Source: Rhodocyclaceae bacterium
Lineage (GTDB): Bacteria > Pseudomonadota > Gammaproteobacteria > Burkholderiales > Rhodocyclaceae
Direction: 5' to 3'
DNA: 57,225 bases
Assembly (NCBI GenBank): GCA_016791145.1
Contig: JAEUNJ010000183.1
Location: 1-57,225, forward strand
In this document: one piece after another, positions 31,854 through 39,485 of the stretch
Layout of the letters: each line of letters starts with the position of its first letter
Numbering within the stretch: the stretch's first letter is position 1
The notes under the pieces: generated by a model
The model's input: the letters and a program-made list of their open reading frames with translations, nothing else
Databases searched by the model: none
What the model was told of the DNA's origin: nothing
Position numbers and translations under genes: made by a program

Positions 31854-32887
31854 GGCGTGTCCCACAGGTAGCGGAACATCTGGACCCGCTGGTTGTATGC
31901 GTCGGCCACGTAGATCGTGTCGTCGGCGCCCACGAAGACTCCCGCCGGCAGCCAGAACTCGCCGGGATTGCGTCCCTGGGCGCCGATTGACAGGAGCAGG
32001 GTGCCCTCGCCGTCGAAGATCTGGACGGCATGGAACAGCGCGTCGGCCAGGATGACGTGGCCGTGGCGGTCCGTGGCGATGCCCTTGTGGCGGGCGATGT
32101 CCCCGGTGCCGTCGCCCAGGCGCCCGAAGCGATTGCGCGGGCGGCCGTCCGCCTCCAGGACCTGGACCCGGAAATTCAGGGAGTCGGTGACCAGGAGCCG
32201 TCCGTCCGGCATGCGCCAGAGGAAGGTGGGGTAGTTGAATTCGCCGGGTCCGTCCCCGCGCCGTCCGATGCTTCCCAGGTGGCGGCCGTCGGGCGAGAAG
32301 GCCTCGATCCGGTGGTGGCGGGTGTCCACCACCAACAGCCGTTCCTGCCCCGCGTCCCATGCGATGCCGGTGGGCTGGCCGGGCTGGACCTCCAACGGCA
32401 GGGGTTCGGCTTCCGCCACCCCTGGTCGGATCACGAAGACCTGCCGCAGCGCCGAGTCCGTGGCGTAGACCTCGCCGCCCGGTCCTACCGCCAGCCCGAT
32501 GGGGGAGGGGAGCGCGCTGCGCCGCGGGCCCCCCAGCAGGTCGTGCCGACCGGCGCCCCGGTCGAAACGGTGCACGCCTCGCGCGCCCGGATCCGCCACG
32601 TAGAGCAGGTCGCCGACCTCGACCACGCTCATGGGCCGGATCAGGCGTTCGTCGTCCGCCCCGAACAGGGCGTCGGCGAGCCTCCGGAAGAACCCGCGCC
32701 GGATGCCCAGGTCGTCCGGCCCCGAGAAGCTGCCCGCGTAGGCGATGCGGGGCGGCGCGGGCGGTGCCGGCCAGACGAGGCTTGCATCGGGCGCGGCCGG
32801 CTTCTCGGGTGGCGCCGCGCAGGCGGCGAGAAGCGTGGCCGCGGCGAGCAGGGGGATGGCGGCGTTCCGTAGGGCGGGGAAACTCAA
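31850..32887 (-). CDS. NHL-repeat six-bladed propeller lipoprotein (second copy)
   Basis: The 345-residue product starts with a lipoprotein signal (lipobox LLAAC, Cys23) and then has successive NHL repeats, for example PIGLAVGPGGEVYATDSALRQ, FNYPTFLWRMPDGRLLVTDSLNFRVQVL and WLPAGVFVGADDTIYVADAYNQRVQMF, forming a beta-propeller. The start codon is TTG 32887, overlapping the barrel-gene stop (TTGA) and preceded by a strong AGGAGGG. NHL proteins are known beside multihaem cytochromes in Geobacter nanowire loci, where their role is unclear. A similar lipoprotein is encoded at 34935-36080. I infer a cell-surface or periplasmic partner of the cytochromes. Confidence 0.85.
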   Translation of the reverse strand: MSFPALRNAAIPLLAAATLLAACAAPPEKPAAPDASLVWPAPPAPPRIAYAGSFSGPDDLGIRRGFFRRLADALFGADDERLIRPMSVVEVGDLLYVADPGARGVHRFDRGAGRHDLLGGPRRSALPSPIGLAVGPGGEVYATDSALRQVFVIRPGVAEAEPLPLEVQPGQPTGIAWDAGQERLLVVDTRHHRIEAFSPDGRHLGSIGRRGDGPGEFNYPTFLWRMPDGRLLVTDSLNFRVQVLEADGRPRNRFGRLGDGTGDIARHKGIATDRHGHVILADALFHAVQIFDGEGTLLLSIGAQGRNPGEFWLPAGVFVGADDTIYVADAYNQRVQMFRYLWDTP

Positions 32888-34932
32888 AAGTCCCTCCTGG
32901 CCTGGATCTGGACCAGCGTGCGCCGGCGGTCGGCGCTGCCCTGGGTCTCGCGGGTCATGATGAAGTCTGCATTGACCAGGAGTTTCCGGTAGCGCCAGTT
33001 GGCGCGCAGTGCGCCGGTGAGCCGCGACAGGGGAAGGAGGGCGCCGGAATCGCGCTCGTAGCCGAGGTCCGCCGAGACTTCGACGCCGGGCGGCACGACG
33101 CCCCGGTAACGCAGGTCCATCCCGGCGATGTTCATGTCGTGCCCCGCCGTCAGGTAGTGCAGGCGCACCCGGCGCGCCCCGGCCTGCCACTGGCCGGTGA
33201 AGCTGAAGAAGGGATCCTCCAGCTGGACGTAGGCATCGGCGGATCGGCGGGTGTAGGAGGCGATGGTTTCCCGCCGCTGCTCGGCCTCGAGGCTGCCGCC
33301 GACCGTTCCGGCGAGGGGCAGCCGCACCGGGATGTCGAACCGGGCTCCGAAAAGGTCCGCCCGGACGGCATTCAGGGGGGCCGTCGGGAGGCCCGAGGTC
33401 AGCACCGGCTTCGCTTCCAGGCGCCGGTACCACGCGCTCAGGAGGTTCCGGTAGTTCCAGCCGAGGTTGAGGGTCCGGTCGGTCTGCGTAAGTCCGTAGG
33501 TTCCTCCCACGTCGTAGGCATAATCGACGAGGACCTCCTGCCCGTCGAGGATGACGCCGCCGACCCGGCGCTGGATCCGCGTCTGGAGGCCCACCAGCGT
33601 GAGCACGTAGTCGATGCCTTCCACGTAGACCTGGGTACGGGCCAGGTTCGACACCACCACCGTCCCCGGCACCACCCGGGGCTGCCCGAGGTTGGACGTG
33701 GCGAGTCCGGTCAGGACCAGGCGCTCGCCGAGCACCGGGGCCCGGGCCGCGAAAGCCGTCTGGTCGCGGGTCTCCGCGCGCAGGGCCAGGCCGGCGGTGC
33801 CGTTACCCCCCGCCAGGGGGACCTGGTACTGGGCGCTCCCGTCCGCGGTGCGGGACTGCAGCAGGTACTGGGTGGTCCGGTGATCGTCGGCGCGCAGGCC
33901 GGCCGTCGTCGACAGCTGCTCGTCGGGCCGCCAGGCCACGCCGCCGGCCAGCGAATTCATCACCGACGTCGTCGCGCCCTGGATGCTGTCGGACCAGTGG
34001 TGGGCGACGTGGCTCTGGAACCGGTCCGAGTGGCGCAGGCGCAGGTCCGTCAGCATGCGGGTGTCCTGGCGGTCCGGAATGCCCGCCGGCCGCAGGTCGA
34101 AGGTCTGGCTGTCCCGGTTGAACAGGTTCACGAATTCATGGCGGTACCCTTCCCCGAGGCGCAGGCGGGTGTCGATGCCCACCGCTTGGCTGCGGGAGCG
34201 GGTCGGGAGGATCGCGAAACGGGGATTGCCGCTGGCGGAATCCTGGCTGCCGGTCTGGTACCGGAAATCGACGGCTCCCCGGTTGCCGAAGGAGAGGCCG
34301 GTCCGGAAGTTCATCCTGTCGTTCCGGTCCCGGACCACGAGGTCGGTTCCGCTGCCCGTCGTTTCCGAACGCTGCGCGTCCAGGTTGAGGGGCATGTCCG
34401 TGGCCGGCGGCAGCAGCGCGAAGTCGAAGCCGTAGCGAGTGTTTTCCTGGGTGAGGATCTGCCCCGGGGAAAGGGCCACGGTCGGGTTGAGGTGCTCGTA
34501 GAACAGGGATCCCCTGTAGGGCTTGTCGCGCAGGACGGAAGCCCGGGCGGTGAAGTTGTAGAGCATGCTCCTGCCGCGTTGGGCAGCCCCCTCGGTGCGC
34601 GTGCCGGCGACATCCAGGATCGGCCCGCCGCCCACGTCCAGGCTGAGGAAGTTGGGGTGGTAGACGTAACTGTGGGTCAACAGGAAGAGTTCCTGGCGGA
34701 AATCGGTCCACGCCTGCCGGCCGTCGGGGTTCCCGGGTTGCCGGGTGGTGTAGCCATCGCTCATGAAGCGCATCGACGCGTACCCTTCGATTCCCGTGAG
34801 CCGGAAGGCCGCGAATTCCTCGCCGGCGGCGGCTGCCGGCTGGGTCGCGGCGAGGGGCACCAGGGCCAGCAGGGTGACGTGCCGGCGGGTGGGGCGGCGG
34901 CGCGGCGCCGCCGTTTCCCGGACCGGCCGCAC
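32884..34932 (-). CDS. Outer-membrane beta-barrel protein of the cytochrome cluster
   Basis: The 682-residue product has an export signal (RRHVTLLALVPLAATQPAAAA, cleavage near residue 36). A long run of alternating amphipathic strands follows, ending in the typical C-terminal Phe signature (LVQIQARRDF). It contains no cysteine and no haem motif. A central segment (about 410-490, VVPGTVVVSNLARTQVYVEG) looks like a folded insert. The size and context fit the porin component of a porin-cytochrome conduit, but I see neither the CxxC of MtrB nor clear identity to that family. The start is GTG 34932, two bases after the stop of the preceding NHL gene. Confidence 0.78.
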   Translation of the reverse strand: MRPVRETAAPRRRPTRRHVTLLALVPLAATQPAAAAGEEFAAFRLTGIEGYASMRFMSDGYTTRQPGNPDGRQAWTDFRQELFLLTHSYVYHPNFLSLDVGGGPILDVAGTRTEGAAQRGRSMLYNFTARASVLRDKPYRGSLFYEHLNPTVALSPGQILTQENTRYGFDFALLPPATDMPLNLDAQRSETTGSGTDLVVRDRNDRMNFRTGLSFGNRGAVDFRYQTGSQDSASGNPRFAILPTRSRSQAVGIDTRLRLGEGYRHEFVNLFNRDSQTFDLRPAGIPDRQDTRMLTDLRLRHSDRFQSHVAHHWSDSIQGATTSVMNSLAGGVAWRPDEQLSTTAGLRADDHRTTQYLLQSRTADGSAQYQVPLAGGNGTAGLALRAETRDQTAFAARAPVLGERLVLTGLATSNLGQPRVVPGTVVVSNLARTQVYVEGIDYVLTLVGLQTRIQRRVGGVILDGQEVLVDYAYDVGGTYGLTQTDRTLNLGWNYRNLLSAWYRRLEAKPVLTSGLPTAPLNAVRADLFGARFDIPVRLPLAGTVGGSLEAEQRRETIASYTRRSADAYVQLEDPFFSFTGQWQAGARRVRLHYLTAGHDMNIAGMDLRYRGVVPPGVEVSADLGYERDSGALLPLSRLTGALRANWRYRKLLVNADFIMTRETQGSADRRRTLVQIQARRDF

Positions 34933-34934
34933 CG

Positions 34935-36080
34935 TCAGGGCCGCCGGTTGCCGGCCTGGATTTCCGTTCCCGCCGCGTCGCCGACCACTTGCCCCCGCTG
35001 CCGGCCGAAGCCGAACACGTCCACCTTGTTCGGGCCGAACTGGCTGGTCACGAGGACGAGGTAGTCGATGTCGAAGCCCGGCGCCGCGTGGCCGCGGAAG
35101 AGGTCCACGTTCTCGTAGTCGATGGCCACGCCCGCGGGCAGGTTGAGTCCTTCGCGTCCGTCTTCCGGTTGCCCGAAATAGAGGAGCAGGCGGCCTTCCG
35201 GGGTGAAGATCTGCACGTTCTCGAAGGCCGCGTCGGCAACGTATACCAGGCCCGTCCGGTCTATCGCGATTCCCTTGGGACGCGAGAAGTTGCCCGGCTG
35301 GTTGCCCACCTCCCCGAAGCCCCCGAGGAAGCGGCCGTCCGGCGCGAAGCGCTGGATGCGGTAATTGCTGGTATCCACGACGAGGACATCGCCGTTCGGC
35401 GCCAGGGCGAGGTTGGTGGGATGGAAGAGTTCCCCCGGCCCCGATCCCGGCTTCCCGAAGGCCGAGAGTTCCTTCCCGGTATTCCTGTCGAGCACCACGA
35501 TCCGGTGGTTCTGGATGTCGGCGACATACAGGCGGTTGCCCGAGACGGCCACGTCTACCGGCTTGTAGGCGTCGTCTCCGCCGTGGGCCGCCAGGAAGCG
35601 GTCGTCGGCCCCATAGACCAGGATCTGGTTCCGCGCCGTGTCGGTGACGTAGCGGGTGCCGCGCTCGTCGAAGCTCACGTTGATCGGGCGGCGCATCCGT
35701 CCGCCGCCGGTCCCGGAAAACAGGCGGTACTGGCGACCCCGCAGGTCGAGCTCGGCCAATCCGGGGGCCCGGCTATCTACCACGTAGAGCTTGCCGTCCC
35801 GCAGGGATACCCCGTAGGGCTGGCGGAACTGCTGGGTGGCCGGATCGTCCCCGGCAATGAACTTGGCGAAGCCGCCTTCCGGTCCCTTCACGTCCCGTTC
35901 GCCGGTGAAGGTGGCCAGGTGCTGGACCCGCCCCGCCCCGGGCTCGGAGGGATAGAAGATGGGGCCCGAAGGGCCGGCGGCCTTCTCCGCCGGCGGGTTC
36001 GAGACGCATCCGGCCAGGGCCAGGGCGAACAGCAGTGCCCCGCCGCGGCCGGCCTTGCGCCAGGCAGAGGCGGAAGTCAT
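34935..36080 (-). CDS. NHL-repeat propeller lipoprotein (first copy)
   Basis: The 381-residue product has a lipoprotein signal (lipobox LALAGC, Cys25) and a six-bladed NHL-type propeller with blades such as PYGVSLRDGKLYVVDSRAPGL, PTNLALAPNGDVLVVDTSNYRIQRF and RPKGIAIDRTGLVYVADAAFENVQIF. ATG 36080 overlaps the tetrahaem cytochrome stop by four bases (ATGA). It resembles the product of 31850-32887 in layout and blade sequence; the two genes flank the barrel gene. Its biochemical role is unknown. Confidence 0.86.
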   Translation of the reverse strand: MTSASAWRKAGRGGALLFALALAGCVSNPPAEKAAGPSGPIFYPSEPGAGRVQHLATFTGERDVKGPEGGFAKFIAGDDPATQQFRQPYGVSLRDGKLYVVDSRAPGLAELDLRGRQYRLFSGTGGGRMRRPINVSFDERGTRYVTDTARNQILVYGADDRFLAAHGGDDAYKPVDVAVSGNRLYVADIQNHRIVVLDRNTGKELSAFGKPGSGPGELFHPTNLALAPNGDVLVVDTSNYRIQRFAPDGRFLGGFGEVGNQPGNFSRPKGIAIDRTGLVYVADAAFENVQIFTPEGRLLLYFGQPEDGREGLNLPAGVAIDYENVDLFRGHAAPGFDIDYLVLVTSQFGPNKVDVFGFGRQRGQVVGDAAGTEIQAGNRRP

Positions 36081-36745
36081 TTCTTGTGGCAGGCGATGCA
36101 CAGGGCGCTGCCCGCGTTGCTGATCTTCACCATTCCGGTGCCGGCCGCCCCGACCGTGAAGGTGTTGTGGACGTCGTGGCAGGTGGAGCATTCCATCTTC
36201 CCGGCGAAGAGCATCACGGACGCAATCGTGCCCGTCTTCGTGGTGGTTCCCGTACCGATGGTGACGGTCTTCGTGGCCGGGTCTTCCAGGGATCCGTCGG
36301 CGGTGGCGAGTGCCGTGTTGTAGGCGAAGCCGACCGGGTGGTCGTCCCCCAGGTTGTTCCCCAGGTTGTTCGCGGCCGTGATGAAGGTGGAAGGGGTGGC
36401 GACGCCGCCGAAGTTGTCCACCGCCACCGTGCCGTCGTGGCAGGAGAGGCAAAGCTTGGAGCGGCCGCCGACGGCCAGGCCCGTCGCGTTCAGCGTGGCG
36501 CTCGAATACATGGTGTAGGTGGCGGTGGAGTTCTTGTGGTTCCACAGGGGCGCATCGGTGGTCGTCGTGTCCGCCTTGTGGGGCGTGTGGCAGGCGACGC
36601 AGATGCGGCCGCCGGACCAGGCCTTGGTCGAGAAGTCGTGGGCCGACCCGGTGATGGTGCCGGCGCCGGCGGTGGACCAGGCCAGGACCAGCAGCAGGGG
36701 CGCCAGGGTACGGACGAAGCGTTCCAGCAGGTGTTGCGTGTTCAT
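36077..36745 (-). CDS. Tetrahaem c-type cytochrome
   Basis: The 222-residue exported cytochrome has a signal peptide (about 1-28, LAPLLLVLAWSTAGAG) and four CxxCH motifs (C49VACH, C99LSCH, C186STCH, C216IACH). The protein ends two residues after the last haem. Between haems it has the family motifs CHTPHKA...PLWNHKNS, LCLSCHDGTVAVD and DDHPVGFAYNTAL. These recur in the first 250 residues of the cytochrome at 30033-31853, so both derive from one tetrahaem module. ATG 36745 has GGAG eight bases upstream; ATG 36751 would place it too close. This is the first gene of the minus-strand operon. Confidence 0.88.
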   Translation of the reverse strand: MNTQHLLERFVRTLAPLLLVLAWSTAGAGTITGSAHDFSTKAWSGGRICVACHTPHKADTTTTDAPLWNHKNSTATYTMYSSATLNATGLAVGGRSKLCLSCHDGTVAVDNFGGVATPSTFITAANNLGNNLGDDHPVGFAYNTALATADGSLEDPATKTVTIGTGTTTKTGTIASVMLFAGKMECSTCHDVHNTFTVGAAGTGMVKISNAGSALCIACHKK

Positions 36746-36866
36746 GGGCATGTCTCCAATCAGTTGGATCGATCGGTGCGGTCCCGGCGGCGCCCCTGGG
36801 CGGCCCGAACCTCCGGTTGGACCGGCGGCGCGTCCCCGGATTTGGGAGGCCGCCGTTCTCATACGA

Positions 36867-36879
36867 GGGAAAGTTTCCC
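36867..36879. promoter_or_regulatory. Perfect palindrome GGGAAAGTTTCCC in divergent cytochrome region
   Basis: A 13-bp perfect inverted repeat lies in the AT-rich part of the 255-bp gap between the divergent cytochrome operons. A related TGGAAAAAAATCCCA lies at 36905-36919, centres about 38 bases apart. A consensus -35 TTGACA (minus strand, 36901-36896) is placed so that the palindrome would overlap the expected -10 of the minus operon, as expected for an operator. The binding protein is unknown. Confidence 0.35.
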
Positions 36880-36904
36880 ACAAAAAAACCTCAGATGTCA
36901 ATTA

Positions 36905-36933
36905 TGGAAAAAAATCCCACGATTTTCTAGAAT
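36905..36933 (+). promoter_or_regulatory. Possible sigma-70 promoter of the oxidoreductase operon
   Basis: TGGAAA (36905-36910) and TAGAAT (36928-36933) are separated by 17 bases, matching 4 and 5 of 6 consensus positions. They would drive the plus-strand operon beginning at 37001 with a leader of about 60 bases. Confidence 0.35.
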
Positions 36934-37000
36934 GATCCGGTCCGGTGGCCCGGAAGGGCACCGTTTCCGTTCCCGAATCCAAAAAATGGAGGTGCCGCGC

Positions 37001-37900
37001 ATGGAAGGGGAGGCCGCTTTGACCGTCCCGGATTCCCGTCCGCGGGAATCCCGCCGGACCGCGCCAGCCGGTCCTCCACGGGGACCCTTCGTCGTGACGG
37101 CCGTGGTGGCCTGTCTGACGGTCGTCCTGGCCGGGGCCTGGGCGGTCGCCTCGACGCGCCCCTACCAGGCCGGCACCGGACTGGGCTACGCGCTCGGCCT
37201 CGCGGGCGGCACCCTGCTGGCCGTCCTGCTCCTCTATCCGCTGCGCAAGCGCCAGCGCTGGATGCAGCCGACGGGGCCCCTGCGCCACTGGTTCAAGGTG
37301 CACATGGTGTTCGGGATCCTGGCGCCCCTGACCATCCTGTTCCACACGACCTTCCGGGTCGGGTCGCTCAACGCGGCGGTGGCCCTGTTCTGCATCCTCC
37401 TGGTGGGCGCCAGCGGCGTGGTCGGGCGTTTCGTCTATCGGCGCATCCACCACGGCCTCTACGGCAGCCGGGCCAGTTTCGAGGAAATGCGGGCGGAACT
37501 GGACGCCAAGCTCGCGGAACTGGCCCCGCGGCTGGCCCGCATGCCCGCCGTCCGGGACGACGTGGCCCGCTTCGTGGCCCTGGCAGGGCGGCATCCCCAC
37601 GACGCCCGCGGCCGCCTGGCCCATTTCCTTACCCTGGGCTGGCAGCGGCACCTCGCCGTCCGGGCGGCCCGCCGCGCGGCCCGCGTCAGCGCCGCCTGGC
37701 GCCACGAGGAGGACCACGACCGCGCCGCCTTCGTGGACCTGCTGCGGGCCGTGGAGGCCAGCCTCCTCGCGGTGCAGCGCACCGCCCAGTTCGCCACCTA
37801 CGAGAGGCTGTTCGCCCTCTGGCACGTGCTGCACGTCCCCTTCGTGTACATGCTGGCGGCAAGCGCCGTGATCCACGTCGTCGCCGTTCATGCGTATTGA
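37001..37900 (+). CDS. Membrane protein, probable di-haem cytochrome b
   Basis: The 299-residue protein has about five transmembrane helices (about 30-51, 60-80, 99-117, 125-145 and 273-297), with a charged cytoplasmic or periplasmic loop of about 120 residues before the last. Two helices carry H-x13-H pairs (H101/H115 and H278/H292), the spacing used by cytochrome b and ferric-reductase-like proteins to ligate haem. ATG 37001 is preferred because GGAGG lies eight bases upstream; ATG 36986 is in frame. It overlaps the 21-haem cytochrome gene by 11 bases. I do not recognise a named family; the haem assignment is an inference from histidine spacing and context. Confidence 0.72.
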   Translation: MEGEAALTVPDSRPRESRRTAPAGPPRGPFVVTAVVACLTVVLAGAWAVASTRPYQAGTGLGYALGLAGGTLLAVLLLYPLRKRQRWMQPTGPLRHWFKVHMVFGILAPLTILFHTTFRVGSLNAAVALFCILLVGASGVVGRFVYRRIHHGLYGSRASFEEMRAELDAKLAELAPRLARMPAVRDDVARFVALAGRHPHDARGRLAHFLTLGWQRHLAVRAARRAARVSAAWRHEEDHDRAAFVDLLRAVEASLLAVQRTAQFATYERLFALWHVLHVPFVYMLAASAVIHVVAVHAY

Positions 37901-39485
37901 GGGGCTCCGGGCCCGGCTGTGCGCGCTCCTGCTGCATATCCTCATGGCGATGCCCGGGGCCGCGTGCGCACTCAACATCGAGTCGGCGATCATGCCGGGT
38001 GAATTGATCCGCGGCCACGAGAAGGCCGAGGCCGACTGCGCGAATTGCCACGTCCGCTTCGACCGGGCGGCCCAGCCCAGACTGTGCGTCGCCTGTCACA
38101 AGGACGTCGGCCAGGACATCCGGTTGCGCCGGGGTTACCACGGCCGCCTGCGGGATACGGAATGCCGGACCTGCCACACGGACCACAAGGGGCGCGAGGC
38201 ACGCATCGTGGTCCTGGACGAAAAGGCCTTCGACCACGGGATGGCGGACTTCCAACTGCTGGGCAAGCATCGCCAGGCGCCGTGCCGGGACTGCCACCGC
38301 CCCGGGCAGAAGCACCGCCAGGCGGTGGCCGAGTGCGACGGATGCCACCGCAAGGATGACGTGCACAAGGCTGCCCTCGGCCACCGGTGCGCGGCCTGCC
38401 ACAACGAACAGGATTGGCGGAACACCGTCTTCGACCATGGCCGGTCCCGATTTCCCCTGCGCCAGTCCCACGCGAAGGCGGGCTGCGTGGATTGCCATGA
38501 CGACTGGCGCTACGCCGGTACGCCACGGGAATGCAACGCCTGCCACCGGGAGGACGATACCCACAAGGGCCAGTTCGGCGGACGCTGCGAGAAGTGCCAC
38601 GACGAGGGCCAGTGGAAGCGCCATTCCTTCCAGCACGACCGCGACACCCGTTTCGTACTGCGGGAACGCCACCGTACCGTCCGATGCACGGCCTGCCACA
38701 AGGGAACGCTGTTCAAGGAGCGCCTCGGGGCGGCCTGCTTCTCCTGCCACCGGGGCGACGACGTCCACAAGGGGGAGTTGGGCCAGAAATGCGAGAGCTG
38801 CCACGGGGAAAGGAACTGGAAGGCCGGCCGCTTCGACCACGAAGCAGCCTTTCCCCTGCGTGGCGCCCACCGGGACGCCCGCTGCGACGGCTGCCACCGG
38901 GCAAAGAACTACACGGACAAGCCACCCTCCGCATGTTTCGCCTGTCACGAGAAGGATGACCGGCACCGGGCGCAACTGGGCCGCCAGTGCAAGGACTGCC
39001 ATACGGACCGCAACTGGAAGGTCCCTGATTTCGACCACGAGCGCAGCCGGTTCCCCTTGCGCGACCGCCACGCGAAAGTGCCTTGCGCCAAGTGCCATAC
39101 CACGCCGGCGTTCAAGGACGCCGGGACCGAGTGCGTCGCCTGCCACCGCAAGGACGACGCGCACAGGCAGGGCCTCGGCGACAAATGCGAGCGCTGCCAC
39201 GATGCCCGGGACTGGAAAGCGGGTGCCTTCGACCACGACCGGGAAACGAAATTCGCCCTGGCCGGCGTCCACCGCCGCGTCCGCTGCCGCGCCTGCCACG
39301 ACCGGCCATGGACCGGCGGGACTGCCTTGCCGGCGGAATGCCATGGCTGCCACAAGCGGGACGACATCCATTTCGGGACCTACGGCACGCGTTGCGAGCG
39401 CTGCCATGCCCCCGACGACTGGCGGCACATCATCGATCCCGAGTACCGGCGGCCCGGCGGGGAGGCGAAGGGGAGCCGGCGATGA
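37890..39485 (+). CDS. 21-haem c-type cytochrome with six tri-haem repeats
   Basis: The 531-residue protein has a signal peptide (about 1-27, cleavage near AACALN) and 21 CxxCH motifs. After three N-terminal haems come six repeats starting with an FDH-like motif at residues 114, 181, 247, 315, 381 and 447 (period 66-68). Each repeat has the pattern FDH...F.L...H....CxxCH, then CxxCH+xDDxH, then LG.+CxxCH...W. The sequence is rich in His, Lys and Arg and ends in a basic tail. It is a periplasmic, probably elongated, electron wire. It overlaps the cytochrome-b-like gene by 11 bases and the oxidoreductase gene by four (ATGA). Confidence 0.92.
   Translation: MRIEGLRARLCALLLHILMAMPGAACALNIESAIMPGELIRGHEKAEADCANCHVRFDRAAQPRLCVACHKDVGQDIRLRRGYHGRLRDTECRTCHTDHKGREARIVVLDEKAFDHGMADFQLLGKHRQAPCRDCHRPGQKHRQAVAECDGCHRKDDVHKAALGHRCAACHNEQDWRNTVFDHGRSRFPLRQSHAKAGCVDCHDDWRYAGTPRECNACHREDDTHKGQFGGRCEKCHDEGQWKRHSFQHDRDTRFVLRERHRTVRCTACHKGTLFKERLGAACFSCHRGDDVHKGELGQKCESCHGERNWKAGRFDHEAAFPLRGAHRDARCDGCHRAKNYTDKPPSACFACHEKDDRHRAQLGRQCKDCHTDRNWKVPDFDHERSRFPLRDRHAKVPCAKCHTTPAFKDAGTECVACHRKDDAHRQGLGDKCERCHDARDWKAGAFDHDRETKFALAGVHRRVRCRACHDRPWTGGTALPAECHGCHKRDDIHFGTYGTRCERCHAPDDWRHIIDPEYRRPGGEAKGSRR
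38229..39425 (+). repeat. Six coding repeats of about 200 bp (tri-haem units)
   Basis: Within the 21-haem cytochrome gene six units with a period of 198-204 bp each encode three CxxCH motifs and an FDH...H motif. The protein repeats are clear, while the DNA has diverged, so the duplication is old and maintained by selection. Confidence 0.85.

Noticed and set aside
32884..34932. Naming the barrel MtrB or PioB
   Set aside because: No CxxC near the N-terminus and no decaheme MtrA-type partner; only position and general barrel features agree.
32359..35064. Plus-strand open frame of 901 codons opposite the barrel and NHL genes
   Set aside because: Antisense shadow; composition is Arg/Gly/Val-rich and the opposite strand has lipoprotein signals, NHL blades and coupled starts.
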